NCBI GenBank assembly: GCA_934401725.1
Contig: CAKRSS010000058.1
Span: 1 to 12,278, forward strand
Origin: an uncultured Eubacteriales bacterium
GTDB lineage: Bacteria; Bacillota; Clostridia; Oscillospirales; CAG-272
DNA length: 12,278 nt
Direction: 5' to 3'
Under the pieces are notes generated by a model. That model did not search any database. It was not told where the DNA came from and saw only the letters and a list, made by a program, of their open reading frames with translations. Position numbers and translations under genes: made by a program. Below are positions 1 to 6,822 of the stretch, piece by piece (the first letter of the stretch is position 1; every line of letters starts with the position of its first letter).

Positions 1-2
1 AC

Positions 3-611
3 ATCGGGGGGCACGGGCGCTTTGAGGCGTCCCCGTGCAATGCCCGAGTGGTGAACTTGCCTGCGCCTGCTGCTACAGCCTGCGGATGCATTGCCGTGCA
101 TGAGGCGGAGGCGGACTGGCTGTCGGTCAGATTCCCGATACCACTCGAGGCGGTCAAGCGCAATCTTTTGCGCGGAGATTGCGACTTCCCGGCGGATTTT
201 GACATCGACTCCTATCATCTGTACCACGGCACGCCGCAGAGAATTCTCCGCGACGGCGACGTGCTCGACCTCGGCGGGCGGGAGCTGCACGTCATTCACA
301 CGCCGGGGCATTCTCCGGGGCACTGCTGCTTTTACGAGCCGGAGCGGGGGTATATGTACTGCGGCGACCTCATATACATGGGTCGCCTCGACGCCTTTTA
401 CCCGACCACCGACCCGGTGCTGTTTTACAGCTCGGTCAGTCGCGTGCGCGGGTACGACGTCAAAAAACTCCTGCCGGGGCATTATCGGCTTGACATTCCC
501 ACGACGCTTACAGCAGAAATCGAGACCGCGTTTGCCGCTCTGTCGGTCGCCGGACAACTCCGCCACGGTGCTGGAACCTTTGATTTCGGTGACTTTTCAA
601 TCAGAATATGA
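3..611 (+). CDS. Metallo-beta-lactamase fold hydrolase, 5' end cut by the window
   Basis: The frame is open from the left edge to the TGA at 609-611, giving 202 residues of a longer protein. The first visible residues, IGGHGRFE, are what normally follows the HxHxDH metal motif of this superfamily, so that motif probably lies just outside the window and the GTG codons at 48 and 51 are internal. Three later hallmarks are visible: HTPGHSPGH (encoded about 297-323) with the third metal-binding His, the bridging Asp in CGDLIY, and the last His in LLPGH. This spacing is typical of glyoxalase II-like and related zinc hydrolases. The family cleaves thioesters, lactones, phosphodiesters and other bonds, so the substrate cannot be read from the sequence. 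No signal peptide is visible because the N-terminus is missing. The next gene has its own promoter, so this is probably not in that operon. Confidence 0.9.
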   Translation: MGGHGRFEASPCNARVVNLPAPAATACGCIAVHEAEADWLSVRFPIPLEAVKRNLLRGDCDFPADFDIDSYHLYHGTPQRILRDGDVLDLGGRELHVIHTPGHSPGHCCFYEPERGYMYCGDLIYMGRLDAFYPTTDPVLFYSSVSRVRGYDVKKLLPGHYRLDIPTTLTAEIETAFAALSVAGQLRHGAGTFDFGDFSIRI

Positions 612-617
612 AAGGCC

Positions 618-646
618 TTTACATTTCTATGACGGTATGATATAAT
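618..646 (+). promoter_or_regulatory. Sigma-A type promoter with extended -10
   Basis: The -35 box TTTACA (618-623) is separated by 17 bases from a perfect TATAAT (641-646). A TG one base upstream of the -10 (638-639) makes it an extended -10. It starts just after the hydrolase stop codon and about 45 bases before the ATG at 692. It most likely drives the three-gene operon 692-2095. Transcription would begin near 653, so the small dyad at 658-670 would lie at the very 5' end of the RNA. Confidence 0.85.
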
Positions 647-657
647 AGTTGCAGTAA

Positions 658-670
658 GGTGTGCGACACC
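658..670 (+). promoter_or_regulatory. Short dyad at the operon's 5' RNA end
   Basis: GGTGT (658-662) and ACACC (666-670) are perfect inverted arms around a GCG loop. The dyad lies a few bases after the expected transcription start. It could be a repressor half-site pair or a small 5' stem that protects the mRNA. The arms are only five bases long, so chance is possible. Confidence 0.35.
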
Positions 671-691
671 GAATTCTGTTTAGGAGGTACT

Positions 692-958
692 ATGTATATG
701 CGCTTTGAGTGGGTATCTTTTTTGTGGTTTGTGGTGCCTACGTTGCTTGTGCTGGCGGTGGTTGCGTTTTTTGCGACGGCGCTCGCGCTGTACCTGTCGG
801 CGCGCAGTCGGAACAGGAGAGAGCCCGGCAGCGTTTCGCCGAACCAGATGAATGCGCGTCTGGTTATGCTCATCGTGGCGTCGGTTTTGCTTGGTGTCAC
901 GGTATTCATCGCGGCGGGAATTGTAATTCTCCTGTCGCTGGACATTGCCTATATGTGA
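692..958 (+). CDS. Small two-helix membrane protein, unknown function
   Basis: This encodes 88 residues. The ATG at 692 is chosen because AGGAGG (682-687) sits four bases upstream; an ATG at 698 is also possible, while an in-frame GTG at 659 would place the ribosome binding site inside the gene. Two strongly hydrophobic segments are visible, about residues 9-35 and 57-82. They are joined by a basic, polar loop rich in Arg, Asn and Ser (residues 37-55), so both ends probably face the same side of the membrane. I do not recognise the family. It is the first gene of an operon with a 46-aa membrane peptide and a PstS-like binding protein, eight bases separating it from the next start. A role as a membrane partner of that binding protein is a guess from position alone. 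Confidence 0.75.
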   Translation: MYMRFEWVSFLWFVVPTLLVLAVVAFFATALALYLSARSRNRREPGSVSPNQMNARLVMLIVASVLLGVTVFIAAGIVILLSLDIAYM

Positions 959-966
959 GGTTCGGG

Positions 967-1107
967 ATGAAAAGTAAGACATTTTACACCGTGCTTTTCA
1001 CGGTTCTCGGCGTCTGTGTGGCGCTGACGGTGGCGCATTTTGCTTTTGCGGTCTACGCCTACAAGCATTGCTCGATAATTTATTTTATCGGTCAGGAGTT
1101 GTGGTGA
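967..1107 (+). CDS. 46-aa single-helix membrane peptide, unknown function
   Basis: An ATG at 967 follows GAGG (957-960) at a six-base spacing and opens a 46-residue frame ending at TGA 1105-1107. The product starts with MKSK, then has one hydrophobic helix (about residues 6-30), followed by a short tail with Tyr, His and Cys. There is no signal-peptidase motif I would trust, so it probably stays in the membrane. The stop codon is followed after one base by the ATG of the binding-protein gene at 1109, so translation is likely coupled. I do not recognise the family. Its reality rests on the well-placed ribosome binding site, the clean hydrophobic profile and the close packing between two credible genes. 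Confidence 0.65.
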   Translation: MKSKTFYTVLFTVLGVCVALTVAHFAFAVYAYKHCSIIYFIGQELW

Positions 1108-1108
1108 A

Positions 1109-2095
1109 ATGAAGCTCGGACGACAGATTACCGCCGTTCTGGCGCTTGTTTTGACGTTCGCCGCGCTCAATCTCGGCATTTACGGCCTTGTGACGCGGCG
1201 ACTGTCCAACAATTTCAGCGGTGCGACGCAGGCCAAAATGATAGACGTCGGCAGCTACCTTCCGCATACCGATGGGGCACGGCTGCCGCGCATAGACTCG
1301 TCTCTGCACCTCACGGGAGAGTTGCCTGTGCTTGACGGCGCTGCGGCGCTGGTGCCGGTCTACGCCGCCGTGATACACAACGTTTATCCCGAGGGCTGCG
1401 TGACGTACGAGGGCGGCTCATTTTCCGACGACAACTTTTACGGCGAAAATTTCGCCGCCGACAGCGCGATGCAGTACAAAAACACCGTGCGCGGCTACCG
1501 CGCCGTCGTCGACGGTGAGACTGACATACTTTTCTGCGCAGCGCCGTCGGCGGAGCAGAAAAAGTACGCCGGGGAGCGCGGCGTCGAGCTGGTCTACGTG
1601 CCGATAGGGCTCGAGGCGTTTGTCTTTTTCGTCAACGAGAACAACCCCGTCGACAGTCTGACAGTGGAGCAGGTTCGCGGTATATACTCGGGAAAGTACA
1701 AAAACTGGGCCGAGGTCGGTGGGGTGAGGCGTGTGATAAACCCAGTCACGAGACTTGAGGGCAGCGGCAGTCAGACCATGTTTGAGGCATTTATGGGCGG
1801 GAGCAGCATAGGTCGAAAGTCGCCGTTCGCCGTTTTCGGGGCGTCGATAGGCTTTTCGTTCAGGTACTATATGGAGGGCATTGTCGGCAACAGCTCGGTC
1901 AAGATGCTGTCGCTGAACGGCGTATACCCGAGCGCCGAGAACATAAAAAGCCGCGCTTATCCCATCGTGGCGCAGTTCTACGCCATTTACCGCGCGGACA
2001 ATCAAAATCCCAACCTCCCGGCGCTTATCGATTGGTTGCTGTCGGACGAAGGGCAGGCGCTCATAGAGCAGTGCGGGTATGTGGGAATAAACTGA
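1109..2095 (+). CDS. PstS-like solute-binding protein, membrane-anchored
   Basis: The product has 328 residues. A hydrophobic segment at residues 7-29 follows a short basic start and lacks a lipobox Cys, so it looks like a signal anchor or an uncleaved signal peptide rather than a lipoprotein signal. The rest matches the phosphate-binding-like periplasmic fold (PBP-like family 2). The first ligand loop appears as LPVLDGAAAL (72-81), the middle has FFVNENNPVDSLT and IYSGKYKNW, and GSGSQTMFEAF (218-228) is the usual second ligand-binding turn. Binding of phosphate or another small oxyanion is inferred from the family, not shown. AGGAG at 1094-1098 precedes the ATG. No pstC, pstA or pstB lies nearby, and two small membrane proteins precede it, so it may work in sensing or with distant permease genes rather than in a standard Pst transporter. 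Confidence 0.85.
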   Translation: MKLGRQITAVLALVLTFAALNLGIYGLVTRRLSNNFSGATQAKMIDVGSYLPHTDGARLPRIDSSLHLTGELPVLDGAAALVPVYAAVIHNVYPEGCVTYEGGSFSDDNFYGENFAADSAMQYKNTVRGYRAVVDGETDILFCAAPSAEQKKYAGERGVELVYVPIGLEAFVFFVNENNPVDSLTVEQVRGIYSGKYKNWAEVGGVRRVINPVTRLEGSGSQTMFEAFMGGSSIGRKSPFAVFGASIGFSFRYYMEGIVGNSSVKMLSLNGVYPSAENIKSRAYPIVAQFYAIYRADNQNPNLPALIDWLLSDEGQALIEQCGYVGIN

Positions 2096-2120
2096 TTTGA
2101 AGCCAATACCAAGAGGCAAT

Positions 2121-2158
2121 ACAAAAAGGCGGCGGAAGAAATTCCGCCGCCTTTTTGT
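2121..2158. terminator. Bidirectional intrinsic terminator between convergent genes
   Basis: A perfect 17-base stem (2121-2137 with 2142-2158) closes on a four-base GAAA loop. The GC core GGCGGCGG is flanked by A5 on the left and T5 on the right, so a U tract follows the stem on either strand. It lies 25 bases after the binding-protein stop and nine bases after the stop of the converging lipoprotein gene, so it serves both. Confidence 0.93.
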
Positions 2159-2167
2159 GCCTTCAAT

Positions 2168-3067
2168 TTATATGAAGAACAGAACAAAGAACGGGTCGAG
2201 AAAGCCGCGCGTGTCGTCCGCGTCGCTCGTTTCCACCAAGTAGACGACGGCGGGGTAACCGGCAAGGTCGCGCACGATGCGTCCCTCGTCCGGGACGTAG
2301 CCCTCACATACGACACGGTACTGCTCGCAGAGAGCTTTTATTTTCTCGTCGCGCAGACGGACGAAGTCGTCTTTGTGAATATTGGTATCGCTGATGCCCG
2401 ATGTGTCAAAGTCGCGCTCGGTCGAGATCTGGCACAGCCTGCCGTCGGGAAGCATATCGACGTAGGCCTGCGTCAGAAGATAGCCGCCGAGGTACTTTTC
2501 GAAATACACCCGCAGCACGTTGCCGAAGTAATCCTTCTGGTGCACGACGCGCGTCTCGTAGCCGCGCAGATTCAGCGACCCCTTCAGCGCCTTGCGGGCG
2601 AGCTTTGTGTAGTAATCGTCCGGCTGGTCGTATTCGGAATCGCGGACTTTCTTGAATTCGTCGCGACGCAGGGTGGCGCTTATCAGACTGCCGTCCTCGG
2701 GAGAAAGGAAGCAGAAGAAGGCAAAGTCGTCGGCGCGCTTGCAGTGATACAGGTCAACCTGCGTGCGGTAGATTGTATGTTCTGAAGCGGAATATTCCAC
2801 TTCATACGTCTCGCCGTCAAACTCGACTGTGCGGTTCTTTTGCGCGTTCGGGTCCTTGAAGGAGTAGATCGACTGGAAGGTGTCTGTCTCGCTTTTGATT
2901 GATTTCGCTCCGATTGTATCATACAGTGACCAAATCACGGCGTAGGGGACTCCGAGCTCATACGGGTTCGGCGGCAGGTTTCTTGTCTCGGGGGCGCATG
3001 AGGTGAGTGCGGAGATTACGACTGCTGCAAGCAGCGTCAGAATGCCAAGTCTCTTGAAGTGTTTCAT
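2168..3067 (-). CDS. Predicted lipoprotein, unknown function
   Basis: The product has 299 residues. The start is a short basic stretch (MKHFKR), a hydrophobic run, and a lipobox LTSC with the lipidated Cys at residue 24, so the protein should be anchored to the outer face of the membrane. AAAGGAG lies six bases upstream of the ATG at 3067. The mature part is soluble, rich in charged and aromatic residues, and reads like alternating beta strands and helices (for example DGETYEVEYSASEHTIYRT, then EDGSLISATLRRDEF). I recognise no family. The last residues, FLDPFFVLFFI, are unusually hydrophobic for the end of a soluble protein. The gene follows the surface-protein gene by 81 bases with a terminator-like hairpin between them, and I see no convincing promoter of its own, so it may depend on read-through. 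Confidence 0.82.
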   Translation of the reverse strand: MKHFKRLGILTLLAAVVISALTSCAPETRNLPPNPYELGVPYAVIWSLYDTIGAKSIKSETDTFQSIYSFKDPNAQKNRTVEFDGETYEVEYSASEHTIYRTQVDLYHCKRADDFAFFCFLSPEDGSLISATLRRDEFKKVRDSEYDQPDDYYTKLARKALKGSLNLRGYETRVVHQKDYFGNVLRVYFEKYLGGYLLTQAYVDMLPDGRLCQISTERDFDTSGISDTNIHKDDFVRLRDEKIKALCEQYRVVCEGYVPDEGRIVRDLAGYPAVVYLVETSDADDTRGFLDPFFVLFFI

Positions 3068-3109
3068 TGCAAGCTCCTTTCATAGCTCATAGTTCGTCCG
3101 GTGAGAAAA

Positions 3110-3138
3110 ATCCCCCGTCACGGTGTGCGGCGGGGGAT
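3110..3138 (-). terminator. Intrinsic terminator after the surface-protein gene
   Basis: ATCCCCCG (3110-3117) pairs with CGGGGGAT (3131-3138), and an inner CAC/GTG extends the stem. Read on the minus strand the stem is followed by a T5 tract (A5 at 3106-3110). It begins 11 bases after the stop of the gene at 3149-4516 and ends about 40 bases before the start of the lipoprotein gene, so it could end transcription or act as a partial attenuator between them. Confidence 0.8.
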
Positions 3139-3148
3139 AGCGGGATTA

Positions 3149-4516
3149 TCAGTCCTTCTTTTTCTTTGCGACGACAACTGCCGCGGGGATCACGCAGGCC
3201 ATAAGACCCAGCGCAACGACGGAGCCGCAGCCGCCCTTGGTATCGGCGGGCTTTTCGGTTGTGGTGTTCTGCGTGGGAGCGGGCGTGGAGGTGTCCTTTG
3301 TGGGGGTGGGAGTTGTCTCGGCGGGTTTCTCGGTGGTCGTGTCCGTGGGGGTGGTTGTGGGATTGTCTGGCGTGGGAGCCGGAGTCGTGGTTTCGGAAGC
3401 GGATGTCTCGAGCGCGGCGGCGTAAGCGGCCTTGCGGTCGGTGATTATCTTCTTTCCGGCGTCAGACAGGGGAGCGACAACGATGCTGTCGTAGTCGGCA
3501 GCGCCCGAGCCCTGATCTGCGACGTACAGTACGTTGTTCACTACGGTTATGTAAACGTAGGAATTGGCGCCGTCGTGGCAGGCTAGGGTGGCAACCTGGT
3601 TCATTGTCACCTTATCGATAACGTTGATGCAGGTGGGGCCGGACTGGGTGGATACGAAAACGAAGTCCTCCCAGATTGCAACCGCGTAGCCCTTGGTGCA
3701 CTTGGCCGAGTTGAGCATGGTCTTGCCGTCTGCGGACAGAACGTAGAGACCGGACTCGCCATCGTTCAGCGTTGCGCCGATGTAGATGGTACCGTCAACG
3801 TCGACATCGAGGTACTGACCCTCTTTGAAGTTGTGGACTGCGTTGAGGTCAACGTAGCCGTTGGTACCGAAGGTGGTGTCGAGCGCGGGGTTCTTGACGT
3901 CGGTGACGTCAAAGCGGTAGAGACGGTCCATATCGTAGTTGACGACGAGGTACATGTAGTACTTGCCGTCGAGCTTGAGGATGTCAACGCCGTTGACACC
4001 CATCTTGGTGCCGTTCTTGTCGCCGGGGGTGCCCTCGGTGACGACGTTGTAGAAGCCCTCCTCGGTCAGCTCACCCTTTTCGTTGTAGGTGAGGATGGCG
4101 TAGTTGACTGCGCCGTAGTTCTGGTAGTAAGCCTCGCCGACGTAGACGTGATTGCGGTCGTCAACGGCGATGCCCTTGGGGTAGCCGCGGCCGCCCTCGG
4201 TTTGCTCGTGAACGTAGCTGGAGCCGGGACGTGCGGTTTCAAGGTCGATAATGTTGAGAGCCGCGGCGCTGTTGGGGTTAAGGAAACCGCCGAAAGCAAA
4301 GCGACCGTCGGGCGACACGGCAAAGCCGCGCATGCAGTACTGCCCCTGGTCAAGCAGCTCATCCGAGGTCTCGACATAACTGTTCATTATGTCAATGAGA
4401 GACTCGAGCTTGACGCTGTTCCAGTCCACCGTCACCGCAGAGGCGGGGAGGCACAGACAGGAAACCATCATGGCGGCGACGAATACCGCACAGAGTACGC
4501 GAGTAAGTTTTTTCAT
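3149..4516 (-). CDS. Secreted beta-propeller-like surface protein with Thr/Pro stalk and C-terminal membrane anchor
   Basis: The product has 455 residues. A signal peptide ends at ASA (residues 25-27). Residues 28 to about 365 read as repeated strand units of NHL/SMP-30-like propellers: FAVSPDGRFAFGG, GIAVDDRNHVYVGEAYY, DVDVDGTIYIGATL, AVAIWEDFVFVST and VYITVVNNVLYVADQG, each a short strand pair around an Asp-Gly or Asn turn. Residues 372-426 form a Thr/Pro/Lys stalk containing TTTEKPA twice. The end is KGGCGS (427-432), a hydrophobic helix (433-450) and KKKKD. So the protein is exported, with the propeller held away from the cell by the stalk. The propeller's ligand or enzymatic role is not evident; the start alone (NSYVETSDELLDQGQYCMRG) suggests no catalytic motif. 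GAGAGG lies eight bases before the ATG and a good promoter lies upstream at 4552-4580. Confidence 0.88.
   Translation of the reverse strand: MKKLTRVLCAVFVAAMMVSCLCLPASAVTVDWNSVKLESLIDIMNSYVETSDELLDQGQYCMRGFAVSPDGRFAFGGFLNPNSAAALNIIDLETARPGSSYVHEQTEGGRGYPKGIAVDDRNHVYVGEAYYQNYGAVNYAILTYNEKGELTEEGFYNVVTEGTPGDKNGTKMGVNGVDILKLDGKYYMYLVVNYDMDRLYRFDVTDVKNPALDTTFGTNGYVDLNAVHNFKEGQYLDVDVDGTIYIGATLNDGESGLYVLSADGKTMLNSAKCTKGYAVAIWEDFVFVSTQSGPTCINVIDKVTMNQVATLACHDGANSYVYITVVNNVLYVADQGSGAADYDSIVVAPLSDAGKKIITDRKAAYAAALETSASETTTPAPTPDNPTTTPTDTTTEKPAETTPTPTKDTSTPAPTQNTTTEKPADTKGGCGSVVALGLMACVIPAAVVVAKKKKD
3237..3410 (-). repeat. Degenerate repeats encoding the Thr/Pro stalk
   Basis: This stretch inside the surface-protein gene encodes a low-complexity region of Thr, Pro, Ala, Glu and Lys. 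The unit TTTEKPA followed by E or D and T occurs twice, and the segments rich in TPAPT and TPTPT also recur. At DNA level the plus strand shows repeated GGGCGTGG and GTGGGGGTGG-like runs. Such stalks vary in length between strains through slippage and are often glycosylated; both are general knowledge, not seen here. Confidence 0.7.
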
Positions 4517-4551
4517 GAAACATACCTCTCTTATATTTGTTTTGCAGTCTA

Positions 4552-4580
4552 ATCATAACACATTTGTGCCGTGATTTCAA
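4552..4580 (-). promoter_or_regulatory. Sigma-A type promoter for the surface-protein gene
   Basis: On the minus strand TTGAAA (4580-4575) and TATGAT (4557-4552) are 17 bases apart. Transcription would begin near 4545, giving a leader of about 30 bases before the ATG at 4516. It lies in the AT-rich gap after the ktrA terminator, so the surface gene is an independent unit. Confidence 0.78.
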
Positions 4581-4654
4581 GAGGGAATCGTTATTTTTTA
4601 CAATTTCAAGACAGATTTTTGTGTTTTTTTGATAAAAAATTGCGCCGATGCGCT

Positions 4655-4691
4655 AAAAACAGCGCCCTCGCGACAGCGGGGCGCTGTTTTT
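4655..4691. terminator. Intrinsic terminator after ktrA
   Basis: AAAAACAGCGCCC (4655-4667) pairs perfectly with GGGCGCTGTTTTT (4679-4691) around an 11-base loop, giving a 13-base stem. A U tract follows on either strand, but the only gene pointing into it is ktrA on the minus strand, ending at 4730. Confidence 0.88.
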
Positions 4692-4698
4692 TTGCGTT

Positions 4699-4722
4699 GT
4701 GCTTCTCCTGCGGGAGATGCAC
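4699..4722 (-). repeat. Second hairpin between ktrA and its terminator
   Basis: GTGCTTCTCC (4699-4708) and GGAGATGCAC (4713-4722) pair at nine of ten positions around a TGCG loop. It starts seven bases after the ktrA stop codon on the minus strand and precedes the main terminator. It has no U tract, so it may protect the 3' end of the mRNA rather than stop transcription. Confidence 0.55.
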
Positions 4723-4729
4723 GACGGCG

Positions 4730-5383
4730 TTATTTCAGCTGTGAGACTATCTTATCAATGTCGCTGTCGACGCCGATGACGGACACGCGGTCGCCCTTCG
4801 AGAATGGTTTGTCGGGAGAGGGCGAGACGTCGACGCTGCCGTCGGCATAGCTGACGGCGATGATGTTGACCTTGTAGCGGCGGCGCAGCTGGAGCTCGAC
4901 CAGGTTCTTGCCTATCCAGCTCTCGGGCACGGACAGCTCGACGATTTTGTAGTCGGCGAACTCGACAAAGTCGGTTATGTTGTTTTTTGTCAACATATAG
5001 CCCAGCTTTTCGCCCATGTCCTGCTCGGGGAAGACTATCATGTCGGCGCCGACGCGCTCGAGCACCTTGTGGTGTCCCTCGTTCATGGCGCGCGCGACCA
5101 CCTTTTTGACACCTATCTCCTTGAGCATGATGGTCAGAAGAATGTTGGCGTTTATGTTGTTGGCGAGGCAGACGATGGCGCAGTCGTAGTCGGTGATACC
5201 GGCGGAGCGCAGGACGTTTTCATTAGTCGGGTCGCCGATGACGGCGTTTGTGACGACGTCGGCGAGGGCTGTTATCTTATCCGAGTCGGTGTCGATAATC
5301 ATGACTTGGCAGCCTGCCGCCGCCAGCGTCTCGGCCAGCGACTGGCCGAACTTGCCGAGTCCTATAACGCAGAAGCTTTTCAT
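4730..5383 (-). CDS. ktrA: Potassium channel regulatory subunit KtrA (RCK protein)
   Basis: The product has 217 residues, close to the usual size of about 220. Residues 1 to about 130 are an RCK N-terminal (TrkA-N) Rossmann domain: GLGKFG at 8-13 is the nucleotide-binding glycine loop and D31 at the end of the second strand (MIIDTD) fits ribose contact of NAD(H) or ATP/ADP. HHKVLERVGADMIVFPEQDMG (104-124 region) is a segment well kept in KtrA. Residues about 140-217 form the RCK C-terminal domain, which in many Bacillota binds cyclic di-AMP. KtrA forms a cytoplasmic octameric ring that gates the KtrB channel in response to ATP and ADP. The gene lies 26 bases after ktrB with AAAGGAT as ribosome binding site, so the two are one operon ending at the hairpins 4722-4655. 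Confidence 0.95.
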   Translation of the reverse strand: MKSFCVIGLGKFGQSLAETLAAAGCQVMIIDTDSDKITALADVVTNAVIGDPTNENVLRSAGITDYDCAIVCLANNINANILLTIMLKEIGVKKVVARAMNEGHHKVLERVGADMIVFPEQDMGEKLGYMLTKNNITDFVEFADYKIVELSVPESWIGKNLVELQLRRRYKVNIIAVSYADGSVDVSPSPDKPFSKGDRVSVIGVDSDIDKIVSQLK

Positions 5384-5409
5384 ATTCTATCCTTTCAATT
5401 CAATCGGCT

Positions 5410-6783
5410 TCAGCCGATAAGCATATTGGCGTCGGGGTAGCTGATGACGGAGCGGCTGTCACGCTGATTGAGCATGACGGCGTAGGTCACGGTGAGTATG
5501 CCGACGCGGCCAAGGTACATCATAAGCATGAGCAGCAGCTTTGAGCCGACGTCGAGCAGCGGTGTGATTCCGAGCGAGATGCCGACGGTGTCAGTCGCCG
5601 AGAACACCTCGTAGGCTGCGCTCATGATGCTGCAGCCGGACAGCTCCGAGGTCGCGAGCGTGCCCGTCAGCACTATGACGAGCTGCACCATGATAACTGA
5701 CACGGCGCGTATAAAGCTGTCGTGCGAGATGGTGCGGTGGAAGAGCACGGCCTGTTTTTTGCCGAGCGCGGCGCACCAGACGGTGTAGACCAGCACTCCT
5801 ATCGTGCCGACCTTGACGCCGCCCGCCGTCGAGCCCGAGCAGCCGCCGATAAACATGAGCAGTATTGAGAGCAGCTGCGAGCCCTGCGTCATACCGGCCT
5901 GGTTTATGGTGCAGAAGCCGGCCGTGCGCAGCGTCACGGCCTGAAAGGAGGCCGCCAGCAGTTTTTCACCGACCGGCATCGGGCCGAGCGTTGCGGGGTT
6001 GTGCCACTCCATGGAGGCGATGAGCGCCGTTCCGCCGAGCACGAGAATGCCGCTGATTATAAGTACGAACCGCGAGTAGACGGACAGCCGCTTTTTGCGC
6101 GTGACGGCGTTGGCAATATCGTTCCAGACGATAAATCCGATGCCGCCGAGCAGTATCAGGAGTATGATGGTTATGTTGACAACGGGGTCTCCGACAAAGG
6201 CGGAGAGGGAGGAGAACTGTCCGCTGTAATGCCCCATGAGGTCAAATCCAGCGTTGCAGAAGGCCGAGATTGAGTGGAAAATGCTCTTGTAAATGCCGTC
6301 CGCCACGCCGAAGATGGGGATGAAGCGGGTGGCGAGCGCGGCGGCGCCTGCAAACTCGATGGCAAGCGTGCCCACGCCGATGCGCTTGAGAAGGACGCTG
6401 ATGTTGTCGTAGTTGTCGAGATTGTAGGACATGGCCACCAGCATTCGCTCGCGCGGTGTGACTGCGCGCTTGATTATCAGCGACATTATGACGGCGAGGC
6501 TCATGAAGCCGAGTCCGCCGATCTGTATCAGCGTGAGTATGACTATCTGGCCGAACAGGCTCCAGTGCGTCGCGGTGTCGACTGTGACGAGCCCCGTGAC
6601 GCAGGTGGCGCTGACGGCGGTGAAGGCGGCGTCAAGCGGCGGCGTGAAGGTGCGCGAGACGGATGAGATGGGTAGCATCAGAAGCAGCGCGCCGAGCAGT
6701 ATTATCATGAGAAAGCCTATCGCGATAACGCCGGTCGTGCGCCGCTTTGAGCTGCCGAACCTGAATTTGTGTTTTATTTTCAT
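5410..6783 (-). CDS. ktrB: Potassium uptake channel subunit KtrB (Trk/Ktr/HKT family)
   Basis: The product has 457 residues, the usual KtrB length. Four membrane-pore-membrane repeats are visible, each with a selectivity-filter loop: TCVTGL (60-65), FCNAGF (175-180), LRTAGF (285-290) and DTVGIS (398-403), with the conserved filter Gly in all four. GGCSGSTAGGVK (313-324) is the glycine-rich intramembrane gate in the second helix of repeat three. It is an inner-membrane homodimer that brings in K+, in many species driven by or dependent on Na+. KtrA, encoded directly downstream, is the cytoplasmic gating partner. AAGGA lies upstream of the ATG at 6783. It has its own near-consensus promoter (6844-6872), so it is transcribed apart from mgtE. 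Confidence 0.96.
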   Translation of the reverse strand: MKIKHKFRFGSSKRRTTGVIAIGFLMIILLGALLLMLPISSVSRTFTPPLDAAFTAVSATCVTGLVTVDTATHWSLFGQIVILTLIQIGGLGFMSLAVIMSLIIKRAVTPRERMLVAMSYNLDNYDNISVLLKRIGVGTLAIEFAGAAALATRFIPIFGVADGIYKSIFHSISAFCNAGFDLMGHYSGQFSSLSAFVGDPVVNITIILLILLGGIGFIVWNDIANAVTRKKRLSVYSRFVLIISGILVLGGTALIASMEWHNPATLGPMPVGEKLLAASFQAVTLRTAGFCTINQAGMTQGSQLLSILLMFIGGCSGSTAGGVKVGTIGVLVYTVWCAALGKKQAVLFHRTISHDSFIRAVSVIMVQLVIVLTGTLATSELSGCSIMSAAYEVFSATDTVGISLGITPLLDVGSKLLLMLMMYLGRVGILTVTYAVMLNQRDSRSVISYPDANMLIG

Positions 6784-6822
6784 GTGTGTTCCTTAAATGA
6801 TTCAGTGTCAGAGCGCGTGAGT

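Noticed and set aside
48..50. GTG as the start of the metallo-beta-lactamase gene
   Set aside because: The frame is open to the left edge and the upstream residues IGGHGRFE continue the family's first metal motif, so the gene begins outside the window.
659..691. GTG at 659 as start of the two-helix protein
   Set aside because: It would place the strong AGGAGG inside the coding region and would overlap the predicted leader; ATG 692 has the right spacing.
1418..2119. 233-residue minus frame over the binding-protein gene
   Set aside because: Shadow frame crossing into the shared terminator, with no ribosome binding site and no family similarity.
3833..4552. 239-residue frame antisense to the surface-protein gene
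   Set aside because: Val/Asp-rich shadow of codon bias on the other strand; the sense frame has a signal peptide, promoter and terminator.
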